A stretch of DNA of 64,000 bases from Chondrus crispus (GCF_000350225.1 NW_005179112.1:30251-94250); one strand, 5' to 3'; positions 18,155-29,339 are shown, counted from the stretch's first letter. Numbers and translations: made by a program. Notes: generated by a model from the letters alone, not told the origin.

Positions 18155-19173
18155 TGTAGTGCCATACCCGTCTCGGGTAGGGGGAGGAAGGAAGTGAAAA
18201 AGGAAAAAAACTGGATACTGTAGTCCGGGTTTGGGGGACACACGTGTGCAACGAAGCGCACGATTATTTTAATTATCTAATTTATTTACTAATTAGATCT
18301 AGAATCTAGAGCCGGGAGCTACTGTACTCGCCCCGGCGGGGCTCTATATAACTTAGCCCTTTGACCGAACAAGTCAATAAACCAACCCGAGTTGCCGGAG
18401 TGGAATGTCGCCTTGGTCGAAGTCCGTCTCTACCAAGACGCTCCCTTTTACCTAAGCCTACGGCATCCTCTATAGCTCGGGGTTCCCTTTTCTCTTTCCT
18501 TTATTTCCCTATTCTTTCTATCTCTAATTCTACCTATTTTTCCCTTATCTTGTGTTGGTGCCATCGGCCTCGGTTGCGACCGAACCGGTGAAGGTGTTTC
18601 GAGCCATCGGGCGACACAGTTGACGTAGCGCTGCTACTGTGACCCATTTTCCGACGGAGACCGTTGCAACGACGTCTCCCTCGAAGGGCTCCGTCGTAGT
18701 ACGAGCCAGTGTTGGTACCATCGGGGTCGGTTGCGACCGAACCGGTGTAGGTGTTTCGAGCCATCGGGCGGCACGGTTGACGTAGCGCTGCTACTTTCAT
18801 TTCATCCCGTCGGGCTGCGTTGCGACGCCCCCGTCGAAGGCCTTGTCGCGTTACAAGGTGTCGAAGAAGCTCAACGAGCATTGGCCTTACAACCCAGTGG
18901 AATCGGGGTACCTACGTACGCGCCCCACTCCACACTCGTCGAGCAGATCTCTTCGCAAGTCTCTACCACACCGATCCCGGGCCGGGCTATTTCTCTGTGC
19001 CCCCCCCCATCAGGGATCCGAGCTACTACGAGTCGCAAGCTCGTTTAAACGGAGAAGGGAGAGTCGGGCACTCCGTAGCGCTGTGCCATCGGCAGTTCTT
19101 CTTTTTGTTGCTGTTGTTGTTTTTGCTGGACCATCGGACCGCGGTCTCTGCCCGACAGGCGCATTGCACTACA
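18155..19173 (+). repeat. Element C 3' LTR
   Basis: A 1019-bp partner of 4281-5301 with the same TATA box (18345-18351), AATAAA (18376-18381) and internal tandem repeat. Its right flank is element B's protease region. Confidence 0.93.
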
Positions 19174-19704
19174 CGGGTTACTGTTCGCGCCAGCCAGGCG
19201 GGGTAATGGCGCGTCCCGTATTACGTAGCGGGCCCAGTCGGGAGGGAGGTCGGCCTTCCTCACCAAGTTGTAGCCCGAGCACGTGTCGACGGCGATCGTG
19301 TGGGGCTTAAACGCGTTGCCTTCGGTGGCCACGGAGCCCAAGACGTTATATATTTTCGACGTCATGAGGCATACGAGGCCATCGACCACCTTGGGCGCGA
19401 CCTTATCGGTGAGGTCGTTCCGCCGGGGCCTTCGACTTCGGCGTTGGCCCCTCTTGCGTTTCCTCCGGCTCGAGCCGGGGGACGTTCGCGTCTGAGTGAC
19501 GCCCGTCCAGGTGCTGGAGTCCGTACGAGGCGGACATTTCGTCGGCGACCTTGGGCTCACGGGGGTCAGGAGGTCGACCGACTCGTGTCGGTCGACGTTA
19601 ACCGCGTCTCGCTCGTTGCGCTTCACTGGGATGTCGGGTGCCCCGGTGATGCCTTCTTCCAACATCGGGTCTACGTGGGCCTCGGTGTTGGGTTTCTCCT
19701 GCAA
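19174..19704 (-). CDS. pol: Element B protease region
   Basis: A minus-strand frame adjoining element C. It has a basic Arg/Lys linker and then a retropepsin-like segment with AVDTCSGYNLVRKADLP, comparable to VLDTGAGPNLVRKSELP in element C. The similarity supports a Ty3-type pol start. The rest of the enzyme domains are not seen in this window. Confidence 0.7.
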
Positions 19705-19853
19705 TGTCGAGATTGGTGGAGTCCCCGTGCTCGACTCCGATAGCGGGGGATGTATTATCGGACAATACCCCCCGTGTCCTTGGCGAGAACGCGGGGACCG
19801 GTCTAGTTCATAGGGAAAAGACGGCTCACGCGACCGCGTGTACGTAACCGTCT

Positions 19854-22423
19854 TTACCCTTTTTTCGAACTACCGGTGCTATCGGAGCTACCACCCTGGC
19901 TATCGGTGGCCAGGTCCCCTTCGGGTGCTTGGCCGCGTGGGTCGGGACGATCCCCCCACTGCGGCCGCGCGTCATCGGCGAAGTACCCGGGTACTTCCTG
20001 ACCTTGAGATGCGACATCCGGACGTCGCAGGATCTGAGGGACGTGTCGAACCGGTTCGCCTTCTTGTCCCTCTGCGGGTAGGGGATACGGGCCCTCTACC
20101 CAATATTGTAGGTACATGATCGCGTTCTGTACCTGCTGGGGTAACCGAGAACGGTCTCGATCCCCTCTCCCTCCTTGGCGGGGGTACCTTGTGTCGGCCT
20201 GGCGGTAGTCGGGCCGATCCCGACGATCGAGTTCGGTACGACGATACCCGCCTCCACGGGGGACGAAGCGAGCGCCCCCACCCGACCGATTCGGGAAACC
20301 TTGACGCGGGGGACGACCCTCGCCCGCCGCTTGCCGGAGTAGGTTGCGCGCCCCGGTGCGCGTCTCCATCTGGTAGCGGCAGTTTCTGTACGCCGTGAAC
20401 ATTCGTTGTTCCGGCGACAGGAACGGGCAGGCGTACATGGCGTGTCCGTACGTACGAAATAGCCAGCACACGTACGCGCTGCCGTCCGTTGAGGCGAAGG
20501 TCGCCGCGTGCCGCGCCTCCTCATCGGTGAGGAGGGGCACGCGAGGGGCTTCACCTCCGGTATCTCGGTTTGAGATGTCGAGCTCAGCGACACGGGGGTC
20601 CGTACCCCTGGGCACTCTTGGACTGGCCGCGAATGCGGTCGCGTAGCTCGACGTCATTCGGGTCGACATTGGTGAAGGGGTCGACCCCCTACTGGCCCTA
20701 CTCCTTGCGTAATGAGGACAGGATCGGCCTGCCACCCATCCTCCCCGACATGGAGGGTAGAGGCGGCCGAACTTGTTGCGGCGGACTTCGTAGTCCTGCC
20801 AGCCCTCCCTGCCGGTTTCCAATCCGGCAGAGGTAAACCGCGTCGAGCGCGGTAAGCGGTTCCTTCCGCCGTTGCGATACGGCGGATGGTCGGAAGATCG
20901 GTCTTCTGGCGGCTCGGCAGCCGCTGCACTGTCTCGGAAACTGCGGCACGGGTCGCAGGAGCGAGTCCCCGCACGAAGTAGTGCGCGAGGGACTGTTCGG
21001 AGAACACTGCCGTGCACCGGAACGCGGCAGTTTCGAGCCGGTCCGCGAACGTGCTCTCCGTTTCATGAGATTGCTGTCGCGCCGTTGCGACAGCGTCGTA
21101 CGCTTCACCTAACACGTCGTCGGTTAGGTAGCGTTTCAGGAACTGGTTCACGAGTCCCGGCCAACTCACGTCGTCGCGTAGTTGGCCGGCGCGGAGGCCA
21201 CGCATCGTATAACTCGTATACAGGCGCTCCTCGTCGCGCTCTAAGAAGTGCGCGAGGACTCTCACCGCAACACCTTCTGTCAGGTGTTGCGAGTTGAAGG
21301 TTATCCGAATATCCTTCAAGAACGGCAGCAGCTCGATCGGGTCCGTACCGTCGAAGCTACGCATCGTGGGACGGATCCCACGACAGCGTTGGACGTACTT
21401 CGCGATCCGTCCCGCGTCACCCGAGGTGGCGAGCCTCGAGGTGTTATCCAAGCGGTACATACGATAGTCAGCGACGGCGCTGAACTCTTGGATCATCGTA
21501 TGCACCGGCTCGAGCCCGGGCTCGGCGAGACCTAGTGTGCCAAAGGCCGTGACGGGTAGCGTACGGACGTCTACCGGACCTGGATGCGCGGTGTAACCCG
21601 CTGGCGAGTAGCCGCCCCAGCGGGGATCGACGGAGAACATGGGTTCTCCGGATCCGCGAGCGGCTCCTCCACGGTCCTGTACGTCGGCGTACGATACGCT
21701 TTCCATCTGCCGCCTACTTCCGGGGATAGGCGGCAATGCTTGGGTCTCGGACGCGGGATTCGCGCCCATCGGAGGACGGTTTCCTTCCGCAGTCCGACTA
21801 GTGTCGGCGCCAGTCGGACGCCAACCTTCCGGAGCGACGGCGCTCGGAGGTACGGAACCACCGGGCCCTCTCGTGGGGGCACCGGGCAGCCTTGCGGCCA
21901 TGGTCCGTTCCATGTCACGAGCACGCTGTCGCGTAGCGTTGAGCTCCGCGGAGAGGTGCGCGAACGCACCCAACTGTTCTGCTGACGGGGACGGTCGATC
22001 GTCGGGACGTCTCGTCGAGGTCGGCCTCGTGTGGCGACCTTTCCCGTGCAGTACGGGCTGTGCGAGGCGTGAGTCTTCGACGAGCACCAGTCGCGAGTGT
22101 AACTCGTCGACTAGTGCTCGGAGATTCTCCAAAGACTGGCTGACTCGATCGAACCTCCCTTCACGTAGGGAGCGGAGCTCGTCCAAACATTGCGAGTAGA
22201 CGGCGTCCGTCACGTCTATACGGAGTGAAGTACGGACTTCCTCGATGTAGTCAGCTATGTGATCGAACATCGCAGCCGCTTGTCCTTCGGGGGACTCGGG
22301 CGACGGTTCGCGGTCTCGGAGACCAGCGTCGCCGTCGCCGAACGGCGGTGATGGTGCGTGCATAGCGGCCGCCCTCGGATCCGCCGGTTCGGACCGGATC
22401 GAGGTGGCGTATTCTTGACTCAT
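19854..22423 (-). CDS. gag: Element B gag region
   Basis: The minus-strand frame starting at the ATG at 22423 runs to 20654. A second, overlapping frame (19854-21017) carries the later part. The N-terminus has MFDHIADYIEEVRTSLRIDV and a predicted coiled coil (DRVSQSLENLRALVDELHSRL). A capsid-like region follows (RSFDGTDPIELLPFLKDIRI, FLERDEERLYTSY, FADRLETAAFRC). A zinc-knuckle-like YGHAMYACPFLSPEQR block is followed by a Gly/Arg-rich nucleic-acid-binding tail. Gag is broken (about one break). Confidence 0.75.
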
Positions 22424-22481
22424 CTCAACGCGTACGGACGCGGACGAAAAAGAAAGTCTTCTCGGAAAGATCTCGGGGTTT

Positions 22482-22498
22482 TCTAGGTCGGGAGACCA
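22482..22498 (-). other. Primer-binding site of element B
   Basis: TGGTCTCCCGACCTAGA on the minus strand, one base after the 5' LTR. It matches the corresponding site of element C. Confidence 0.65.
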
Positions 22499-22499
22499 C

Positions 22500-23196
22500 T
22501 GTAGCATAAACACCCCCAGACGACTGGAGGTGTATGCGCAGTTCGACCTGTAGACCCCCGATCGGAGAAGGGGGAAGCGGGCCAACCAGCTACGGAACCG
22601 GGCTCGGGCCCGGGTAGCGGTGGTAGAGCGGGAGCGAGCAGGGACGCGCGCACGCACGAGCGGATCGACGCCTCGACGCTCCGGAGCATCACTGGGTGAC
22701 GTACCAGTGCTGACGGGCGGAGGCGGTTCCGTGCTCGCTCGCGTGCTGCACGTCCACTCCGGCTCGGCTCCGACTAAACGCGCGCGAAGGGCGAAGGCGA
22801 CGTTTAGAATAAGCTGGGTGGACTGACCTTGGCGGTCGGTTGAGGACAAGCCCGTGCTTGTCCCCCTCCGCCGTCGTCGGTCCGTTACATATTTAATATA
22901 CAAAACAATCTATCATAACACTACAGTACCGAGGTACTGTAGTGGACTACTGTAGTGCAGGTCGGCCTGCACTGTAATACTGTCAGCTATGTCGAGGCTG
23001 ACAGTACACGTATTACTCGTGGTGCGTGCGCGCTTCGTTCGCGGGCTGTACACGTGTGCACGTGTATGACGTGTCCTTGTCCCCGTGGTGTACACGTGGA
23101 CACGTGCGGTTGTACTGTAGAGCTCGACGCTCTACAGTAGCTGATCTAGTTCTTGATCTAATCTAATTTAAAGCCCCAGGGGGGGGTTATACCACA
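22500..23196 (-). repeat. Element B 5' LTR
   Basis: A 697-bp partner of 2533-3228. Followed on the plus strand by ACACG (23197-23201), the right copy of B's target duplication. Confidence 0.9.
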
Positions 23197-26100
23197 ACAC
23201 GTAGCCAGGGTGGCGTCCTTCTACGATTCTGCATGGCCCGTAGAACTTTGATACGAATGCAGGCCATTTCGTGCCACCGAATGAAGTTCCACGAGCGACA
23301 AGAACTTTGTCTCCCACTTCGAAGAAGTGAGACGACGACGCTACGAGCCTCTTTTCCACAGAGGCCCCTGAGCGAACTGCTCGGGGGACAGATCCAGTCA
23401 GGAGCTCCAGACGACGATGATGGTCTAAGGAAGGAACAACTAGGCTTGCACCTGTCTCTGCACTGGAATCCATCCGAGGCGGGACCCCATACATTAATTC
23501 GAATGGCGACACGCCCTTCTTCATGGCACGTCGGCGATATCCATACAGGACCTGGGTGAGTGCTTTGTCCCACTCCATTCCAGTTTCAAGAACTGTCCTA
23601 CGGACGGCAGCCTTCAAAGTTCCAACCATTCTATCTACTCTACCGTTAGAAATGGGAGCGTAGGCGAGGACGGTGCGCCAAGTGATACCGTGCCGAGCCA
23701 TGAAGCTAGAAACGGCCGAGGCTGTGAAGCTGGTAGCATTGTCAGAGACAATGGTTTGCGGAGGGCCGAATGAGTACATGATTTCTCTCTTGACGAAGTC
23801 AACAACCACTTGAGCAGTACTATCAGCAGTGGATAGGGCAATTGGCCATCCTGTGAAGTGTTCGACCGCAACCAACACGAAGCGATTTCCGGACGAGGTG
23901 ACAGGGAAGGGGCCAGCAAAGTCAATAGAGAAAACATCAAACAAGCTTGTGATGGGAAGGCGCAAAGTGGTCTTGTACTTGTGAATCGGACGCGCGTTCT
24001 GACACCCGTCACAACTCTTCACGTAGTCTCCCACGTCCATACAAACGGTCGGCCACCAGTACCTTTCCGTGACAAATTGACGAGTGGTCTTCAAGTCCCA
24101 ATGACCAATGTCGTCATGGAAACCCTTCAGTACCTTTTCGCGATCGGAAATTGGGGCAATAACACGAAGACCATGAATGGTGCGGCGGAACAACTTCGAC
24201 TCCCACACTAGAAAGTTCTTCGCTTTATTCTTCATGCGAGACTTCCTGTAATCATCCAACCCAACCGGTGTTTCGCCTTGCAGATAGGACATGATATCTT
24301 GGCAAGGCTCTTCTAGATCTTCTGGAGAGTAGATCGGGGTCGTGATAGCGAGGGCAAGGTCTCCCTCTTCCTGGCAAGTTGGTTTGTCGCCGTTCTTGGG
24401 CTGAATGCGAGAAAGGTAGTCAGCTGCACTATTTGCGGATCCACGACGATATTCCACGGTGAAGTCGTACTCGGCTAAAAAGTCTAGCCAACGAGCCAAA
24501 CGACCGTGGATGTCTTTCTTGCGAAAGGCATAACTAAGAGCCTGGTGATCAGTAATCAACTTGAAAGGTGTAGACGAAAGCACGTAAACACGAACTTTCT
24601 TCAAAGCAAAGATGACCGCAAGCGCCTCACGCTCACAAGCGGAGTACTTGCGCTCAGATGTATTCATAGTACGGCTTGCGTACTGGATGGGGTGTATTTT
24701 CCCATCTTCCTTCTTTTGAGCCAACACAGCCCCGACGGAGACCGATGACGCATCCGTCTCAACGACGAAGGGCTTCTCGAAGTCTGGGTAAGCCAAGACT
24801 GGCGGAGAAGTTAACTTTATGCGTAGTTCATCAAAGGCTTCTTGCATTTCTCCGGTCCATTTCAATCGGCCGTTTCCGGATGTAGCCGCATGGAGTACCG
24901 CAGCAATGTCCGCAAACTTGCAGATGAAACGACGGTAGTAGCTTGCTAACCCGAGAAAGCTCCTAAGTTCAGTCGTAGTGGTCGGGATCGTTGCATTCCG
25001 AATTACTTCGACCTTGCTCGGGTCAACGGCAATCCCGCCTTTGTCGACAACATGACCAAGCAACTTGATCTTCGCCTGGGCGAAGCTACACTTTGTCAGC
25101 TTAAGCTTAAGACCAGCCTCGTCAAGCACATCAAATACATGCTGCAGGTGCCGAAGATGTTCTTCTATAGTCTTAGAGAACACCACAACGTCATCGAGGT
25201 ACACACGCACAAACCGCACTCCGCGAAAGATTGTATCCATCATTCTCTGAAATGTCGAAGGCGCATTCATCAATCCAAAGGGGATGACTTCGAACTTATA
25301 CGTCCCGTAGCGACAGACGAAAGTAGTCATTTCTTTGCATTGTTGTGCCATCCTAATTTGCCAGTAACCACTGAACAAATTCAGAGAAGTGAAGTACGCA
25401 CTTCCTTCCAGGTCATCAAATATCTCTTCTATTTTCGGCAAAGGCCATCTGTCTGCTTTCAACTTCTCGTTCAGAGAACGGTAATCAACACAGAAGCGTG
25501 GATTCCCATCTCTTTTGGATACGATGACGACCGGAAAGGACCATGCGGCGCTGGAAGGCGTGATGATTCCTGCTTCCAGCATTTTGTCCAGCTCTTTCCG
25601 AACGATTTCGTTATGCGAGGGAGCCATTCTCCTCGTCGAGTGATAGATCGGATTAGTGTCATCTAACTCGAAATGGCGCTTGATTGGGACTTCAGCAGGC
25701 CGAAGGTCGTCAAGGGATGTAGCAACGATACTCTTACCCATCTGGGCGGTCTCGATGACTGCTTGAGCTTCATTGTCAAGATACACAGGTTTTTCCCGAA
25801 GCATTTTCACGGCCTCGTTGATGACATTCGAATCAGGTGATTCTACTTCCTCATCTTCTCCGATCGCTTCGTCCAGAGTTAAGTCTAGCTCGAAAGGTTT
25901 ATCGCCGAGGATGGCGACAACATAAGTCTCTTCTTCGGACGAGTTTTCTGAGGCGAACGACTCGACATCAGAAGTGAAGTCCTCACTATCAGTCTCCGAA
26001 TCCGCGACGATAGGACTTACTTGATCAAACTCCAGACTCATTTTCACGGTTTCGTTTCCGATCAACATTCTAACAGACTGGTGACCTAGATCGATGCAGG

Positions 26101-26944
26101 CTTGAAGTTCTTCGAGAGTTGGATACCCGATTAAGATATCACCTGGGGATCCTTCAAGAACCAAGAAGTTGAGTGAAGTAACAGCGCCATTGAACGTGAC
26201 AAGAACTTCCTCGATGGAACCTAAGCAGGTTGTCTTTTGTCCATTGGCGACCGTAATCTTCGTCGAGGTCGGCTTTGGAGACAGAGAGAGCTTCGATGCC
26301 ACAGACGCATTCATAACATTAGGGATAGCTCCTGAGTCTAACAACGCTCTCATTTGTGTCCCGTAGACTTGTACCGAAACTACTTTCAGACGTTTCGGCA
26401 AAGTACCGATCGAAGCAGCTACGGGGCGTCTAGGGCGACTGTTGAACAAACGACGGATCTCTTTCTTGGCCTCGTCGCCATCTCTTCGAATCAGTTGACC
26501 GAATGTAAAACCAGAGGGGGCGTTCGCGAGGGAAGAAACCACATCGTACTTCCCCGAGTGCTCTTGGACGGCGTTCTTCTTACTTGTCCTCTTCTTTCTT
26601 GTTCGACGGCCGGGCTTAGGAGGTTTCCTCATGTGGTTCGGAGTCCAGTACTTACGCGGGTTGAGAAGGGACGGGATTGGCTCGCCGCCACCATCCTTTC
26701 GCGTCTTGGCCACCGGCTCTCCACTGGCGTTTCTCTTGACTGATGCCACTAACTTCTCATCAGCAGGGCGGTCGTCGTGCGTCACAACACTCACCTGGTT
26801 ACCTGCGGAGCCCGTCCGTGTACCCGACACGGCAATATCCGTCTGGGTATTCTTAGGAGGGTAGGCACTGCTACCTCCCCTCTGTGGACCAATTCTAGCC
26901 CAACAGCTTGTCTCTGAATGACCAAATTTCCGCAGAGAGGGCAT
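23197..26944 (-). CDS. pol: Element A pol polyprotein
   Basis: A long minus-strand frame. Retropepsin motif LLDSGAIPN lies near residue 205; reverse transcriptase has FCVDYRSLN and YLDDVVVFSK near 480-585; RNase H has VETDASSVSVG near 725. Integrase has a zinc region (HDDIGH...CDGC) and core motifs FSIDFAGPF and IVSDNATSF. No chromodomain was recognised, which separates A from elements C and D. Element B is inserted near its 3' end; A's sequence resumes at 2532 and pol ends near 2430. Confidence 0.92.
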
Positions 26945-27156
26945 TTCGTGTCCCTATGCGGATTCGCATCGCATCTATTAGCGCCATGACCCGGTCGTTT
27001 GCAATAAGAACAAGTACCATCGTGGGCGGGGCGGAAAGCTGTTGCGTCATCCCTCGACTGATTCTTCTTGATAATAAGGAAAATATCGGCTAGTCGATCA
27101 GCTAAAGCGTCAACCTTCGTCTCGAGTGGAGACAAGGGAGCTTTTGAACGCATCAT
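26791..27156 (-). CDS. gag: Element A gag zinc-knuckle frame
   Basis: A short frame holding a coiled-coil-like stretch (LETKVDALADRLADIFLII) and a CCHC knuckle, CSYCKRPGHGANRC. It sits between the capsid frame and pol. In Ty3 elements this nucleocapsid part binds the genomic RNA. Confidence 0.7.
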   Translation of the reverse strand: MMRSKAPLSPLETKVDALADRLADIFLIIKKNQSRDDATAFRPAHDGTCSYCKRPGHGANRCDANPHRDTKCPLCGNLVIQRQAVGLELVHRGEVAVPTLLRIPRRILPCRVHGRAPQVTR

Positions 27157-27189
27157 GACCCTTTTTGACCCACCTTACCCTCTCAACTC

Positions 27190-27783
27190 CTACATAACTT
27201 GCGAGCTCTCTGACCCCTGGTAGCGCGAATTGCTCAAGGAGTTCGCCGCCGCCTGAAAGGCGCAGCGACCAGACCAGAAGTCCATGATTGCATCGAATAG
27301 GGCCTTGTAGGTCTTCGCACCTCGATAGATGGCAAACTGGGCCAACTCGAGATGTTCCATCACGGCGTTGCGAAGCAGTCCGAACTTCGCTTCGTCGTTG
27401 AATCCCGCCTTCTCGTAGAGACGGTATGAGTTTCGAAGGGACCCACTGAGATCCCCGAAAGAAAGGCGAGCGGCCATTGCATCCCGAATCACATCTTCAA
27501 GTGACTCAACCGGGGCGAACCGCTCGACCAAGGCCTTCTTGACCTTCTGGTAGTCGGAGCCATCTGCACTGATATCTCCGTTCTTGATAAAGGCTTGATA
27601 CAAGAAGTCGAATGCATCTCCTTCCAGGTAGCGAAGGAGTTCAGATGCCCTTTCTTCGTCCGACTTGCCAGAGGTGGCAACATTTTCGAACCCGAAAAAG
27701 AACTTGTGGACGTCGGCCGGCTTCGACAAGTCAAACTGTGACAGGGAGACGTCTTCTTTGCCACCCCTCCACAAGAGTACCAT
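27190..27783 (-). CDS. gag: Element A gag capsid frame
   Basis: About 197 codons beginning at the edge of the 5' LTR. It has helical capsid-like segments: PADVHKFFFGFENVA, LLRYLEGDAFDFLYQAFI, VKKALVERFAPVESLEDVI and LRNSYRLYEKAGFN. The first ATG overlaps the last LTR base, so a downstream Met may be the real start. The frame precedes the zinc-knuckle frame. Confidence 0.75.
   Translation of the reverse strand: MVLLWRGGKEDVSLSQFDLSKPADVHKFFFGFENVATSGKSDEERASELLRYLEGDAFDFLYQAFIKNGDISADGSDYQKVKKALVERFAPVESLEDVIRDAMAARLSFGDLSGSLRNSYRLYEKAGFNDEAKFGLLRNAVMEHLELAQFAIYRGAKTYKALFDAIMDFWSGRCAFQAAANSLSNSRYQGSESSQVM
27769..27782 (-). other. Putative primer-binding site of element A
   Basis: TGGTACTCTTGTGG directly follows the 5' LTR on the minus strand. 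It starts with TGG as tRNA-primed elements do and differs from the site used by B and C. Confidence 0.45.
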
Positions 27784-28089
27784 GTTGACAGCTAAAAAGG
27801 GGGCCTGCGCGCGTAGGGGAGAGAGGAAAGCGAGATGTTCATTTCAAGAGGGGGGGTCGGTTCCGGTGCCGTTGTTGTTCTCCCCCATTGCAGTGTGTCG
27901 CGGCGCGCCCCTTTCTCTTATAGAGGGGCCGCCATCATCTTCCACTCCACAGGACCGCCGCCCTTCAAGGGAGATTGTCCACGTGTACACCTGGCGTACA
28001 CGCGAACCAACAAAATCACCTTTTTGAAGGCTTTGGTCCTGGGGACACTCCTGGGTACTGCACCCTGTACAGTACCCCAAATCCCCACA
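27783..28089 (-). repeat. Element A 5' LTR
   Basis: A 307-bp partner of 1313-1623 with the same TATAAGA-type box. Followed by CTAGG at 28090-28094. Confidence 0.9.
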
Positions 28090-28252
28090 CTAGGCATGAG
28101 AGACAGGGTCAAAGGCAACAACAGCAGACTCTAATAACAGAGTTCTGGCCGGGTAGTGATTCTGCTTTCTGATTGTGCCGCTCCGAATTAGTGCCGCGTT
28201 ATTAGTCCTTACACAGGGCGGCACTAATGCGAGAGCGGCGGCGTGTACCCTG
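28090..28252 (+). mobile_element. Pogo-like transposon copy 1, right part and terminus
   Basis: Starts with the second CTAGG duplication, then continues the transposon exactly as in copy 2 (GGCATGAGAGA..., compare 37273-37430). The terminus at 28217-28252, reverse-complemented, reads CAGGGTACACG... and then CGCATTAGTGCCGCC, matching the left end's GCGCAATAGTGCCGC. A TA duplication is not evident at this end. Confidence 0.6.
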
Positions 28253-29225
28253 GGAATCTCGACCGCGCGACCTCCGGTTTAATCTCGGGCGAAATGAACG
28301 TGCACTGCTCCCGCTGTCTGTTCGGGTGCCCGTAGTACTCCCCTCTTCTAACACGAATGACTTTGTCTGGGAAGGATTTCAGGAATGGCCTGGAGCGGAA
28401 GCACGATAATGAGCGCTCACCACGACCCACGTCCGCACCCCCATCAACGAGAAAAGGTCTATTGAATCTCGAGATGGCGACTTGGAATGCCGAACGTATT
28501 CCTTCGGCATAAATGGCGATCCCGCTTTGCTCGGGAGTGTCCAAAGGAACAGCCACCTTGGGATTAGAGCTAGACCATTTCACTCGAAGAGTTCCACCGC
28601 GACGAATGTCTACGTCTAGGATTGCACCACTCAACACGGAATCGGGCAGCGCTCCATCCTCGGTCGGAACGCCACCATTGTTGAAGGCAGGGATGCTGAT
28701 GAGCAACCTTGCCGTGAGCGGATCCACAATCGCAGAGTACACACCAGCAATTGTTGGGCTGGCAGGCAAGCCCTTCACGGCTGCGATTTCGTCCAGCTGT
28801 ATCTCTAACGTTTCGGGTTTAAAGAACAGTCTTTCGATCCTGCCGTTCTGCCAGCCATCTTCTCCAAAACCTCTTTCCCTCCAAAACGGTACGCTTGTCG
28901 AGACAAAGAAAGTGTTTGGTTCAAAAGGATCCGCGTTAATACCGAGGACGGAGCGACGATCGCCGACCGAGACCTCACCGAGCTCCTTGACGACAGAGTA
29001 AAGGAGGCCTTCGCGGGCGACGCGAATGAGTCTTATGGTACCGCCTGTGGTACCGACGAGAAGGAGGGAAGGGTCTGCAGGGACGAGGGCGAGGGATACG
29101 GGGATACCGGCAAAGTAGTTAGTGGAGCCGAGGCGGAGTTTTGTGTCGCGGAAGAAGGGCTGGGCGAGGGAGGGTAGGGCGAGGGAAAGGAGCAGAAGGA
29201 ACGAGATGGCGGATCGGGAGGTCAT
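28224..29225 (-). CDS. Secreted glucose/sorbosone-dehydrogenase-like propeller protein, 3' end replaced by transposon
   Basis: A frame of 333 codons from the ATG at 29225. The N-terminus is a clear signal peptide (SAISFLLLLSLALPSLAQ). The remainder resembles the six-bladed propeller of glucose/sorbosone dehydrogenases and HHIP-like proteins: repeated strand patterns (IPVSLALVPADPSLLLVG, VLGINADPFEPNTFFVST) and a typical YYGHPNRQREQC near the end. The family oxidises sugars with PQQ or binds ligands extracellularly; the substrate cannot be told here. The last host residues are about ARSRF. The final nine codons and the stop come from the pogo-like terminus, so the gene is 3'-truncated (family members are usually longer). 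It may be a pseudogene. Confidence 0.7.
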   Translation of the reverse strand: MTSRSAISFLLLLSLALPSLAQPFFRDTKLRLGSTNYFAGIPVSLALVPADPSLLLVGTTGGTIRLIRVAREGLLYSVVKELGEVSVGDRRSVLGINADPFEPNTFFVSTSVPFWRERGFGEDGWQNGRIERLFFKPETLEIQLDEIAAVKGLPASPTIAGVYSAIVDPLTARLLISIPAFNNGGVPTEDGALPDSVLSGAILDVDIRRGGTLRVKWSSSNPKVAVPLDTPEQSGIAIYAEGIRSAFQVAISRFNRPFLVDGGADVGRGERSLSCFRSRPFLKSFPDKVIRVRRGEYYGHPNRQREQCTFISPEIKPEVARSRFPGYTPPLSH

Positions 29226-29329
29226 GACGAAAACGTTAGACAAGCCTCGCTTGTCAGAGATGATCAGGGCGCGAACGTGGAAACTGCCGTGTAGGGGAAG
29301 GGGCTTGTACGACGTGGTGGTGATGTTGG

Positions 29330-29336
29330 TTTTATA
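29330..29336 (-). promoter_or_regulatory. TATA-like box upstream of the propeller gene
   Basis: On the minus strand CTGTATAAAACC lies about 105 nt before the ATG at 29225, a reasonable core promoter position. Confidence 0.4.
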
Positions 29337-29339
29337 CAG

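Larger units (their letters stand above)
4281..19173 (+). mobile_element. Element C: chromodomain Ty3/gypsy element (chromovirus) inserted in B
   Basis: A plus-strand LTR element of 14.9 kb with 1.02-kb LTRs (ends TGTAGTG...CACTACA). Order: LTR, primer-binding site, gag, pol (protease, RT, RNase H, integrase, chromodomain), a 4.5-kb unassigned stretch, an antisense ORF, polypurine tract, LTR. Pol is one open frame; gag is split over two frames, so it looks nearly whole with about one break. The LTRs differ at about 13 of 1020 positions by eye. The 5-bp flanks (TCTGG left, CGGGT right) do not match, unlike A and B. Confidence 0.93.
2533..23196 (-). mobile_element. Element B: Ty3/gypsy-type LTR retroelement inserted in A
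   Basis: A minus-strand LTR element with 696/697-bp LTRs (ends TGTAGC...ACCACA, plus-strand reading). It is flanked by ACACG at 2528-2532 and 23197-23201 and lies inside element A's pol. Parts seen are the 5' LTR, primer-binding site, gag, protease, an antisense ORF and the 3' LTR. Reverse transcriptase, RNase H and integrase are not seen. It is broken and hosts element C. I count about 12 differences between the LTRs, so it is younger than A. Confidence 0.88.
1313..28089 (-). mobile_element. Element A: Ty3/gypsy LTR retroelement, hosts nested B and C
   Basis: A fossil LTR element on the minus strand, about 26.8 kb with its nested guests and about 6.1 kb without them. Both LTRs begin TGTTG (plus-strand reading) and end CACA, with a 5-bp CTAGG duplication. 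Recognisable parts are gag with a zinc knuckle, then pol with protease, reverse transcriptase, RNase H and integrase. It is broken: element B is inserted in pol, and there are about one or two further breaks. By eye the LTRs differ at roughly 15 of about 307 positions, making it the oldest of the three nested elements. Confidence 0.9.

Noticed and set aside
19300-19813. Plus-strand frames opposite B's protease
   Set aside because: Shadows of the protease region; no independent support.
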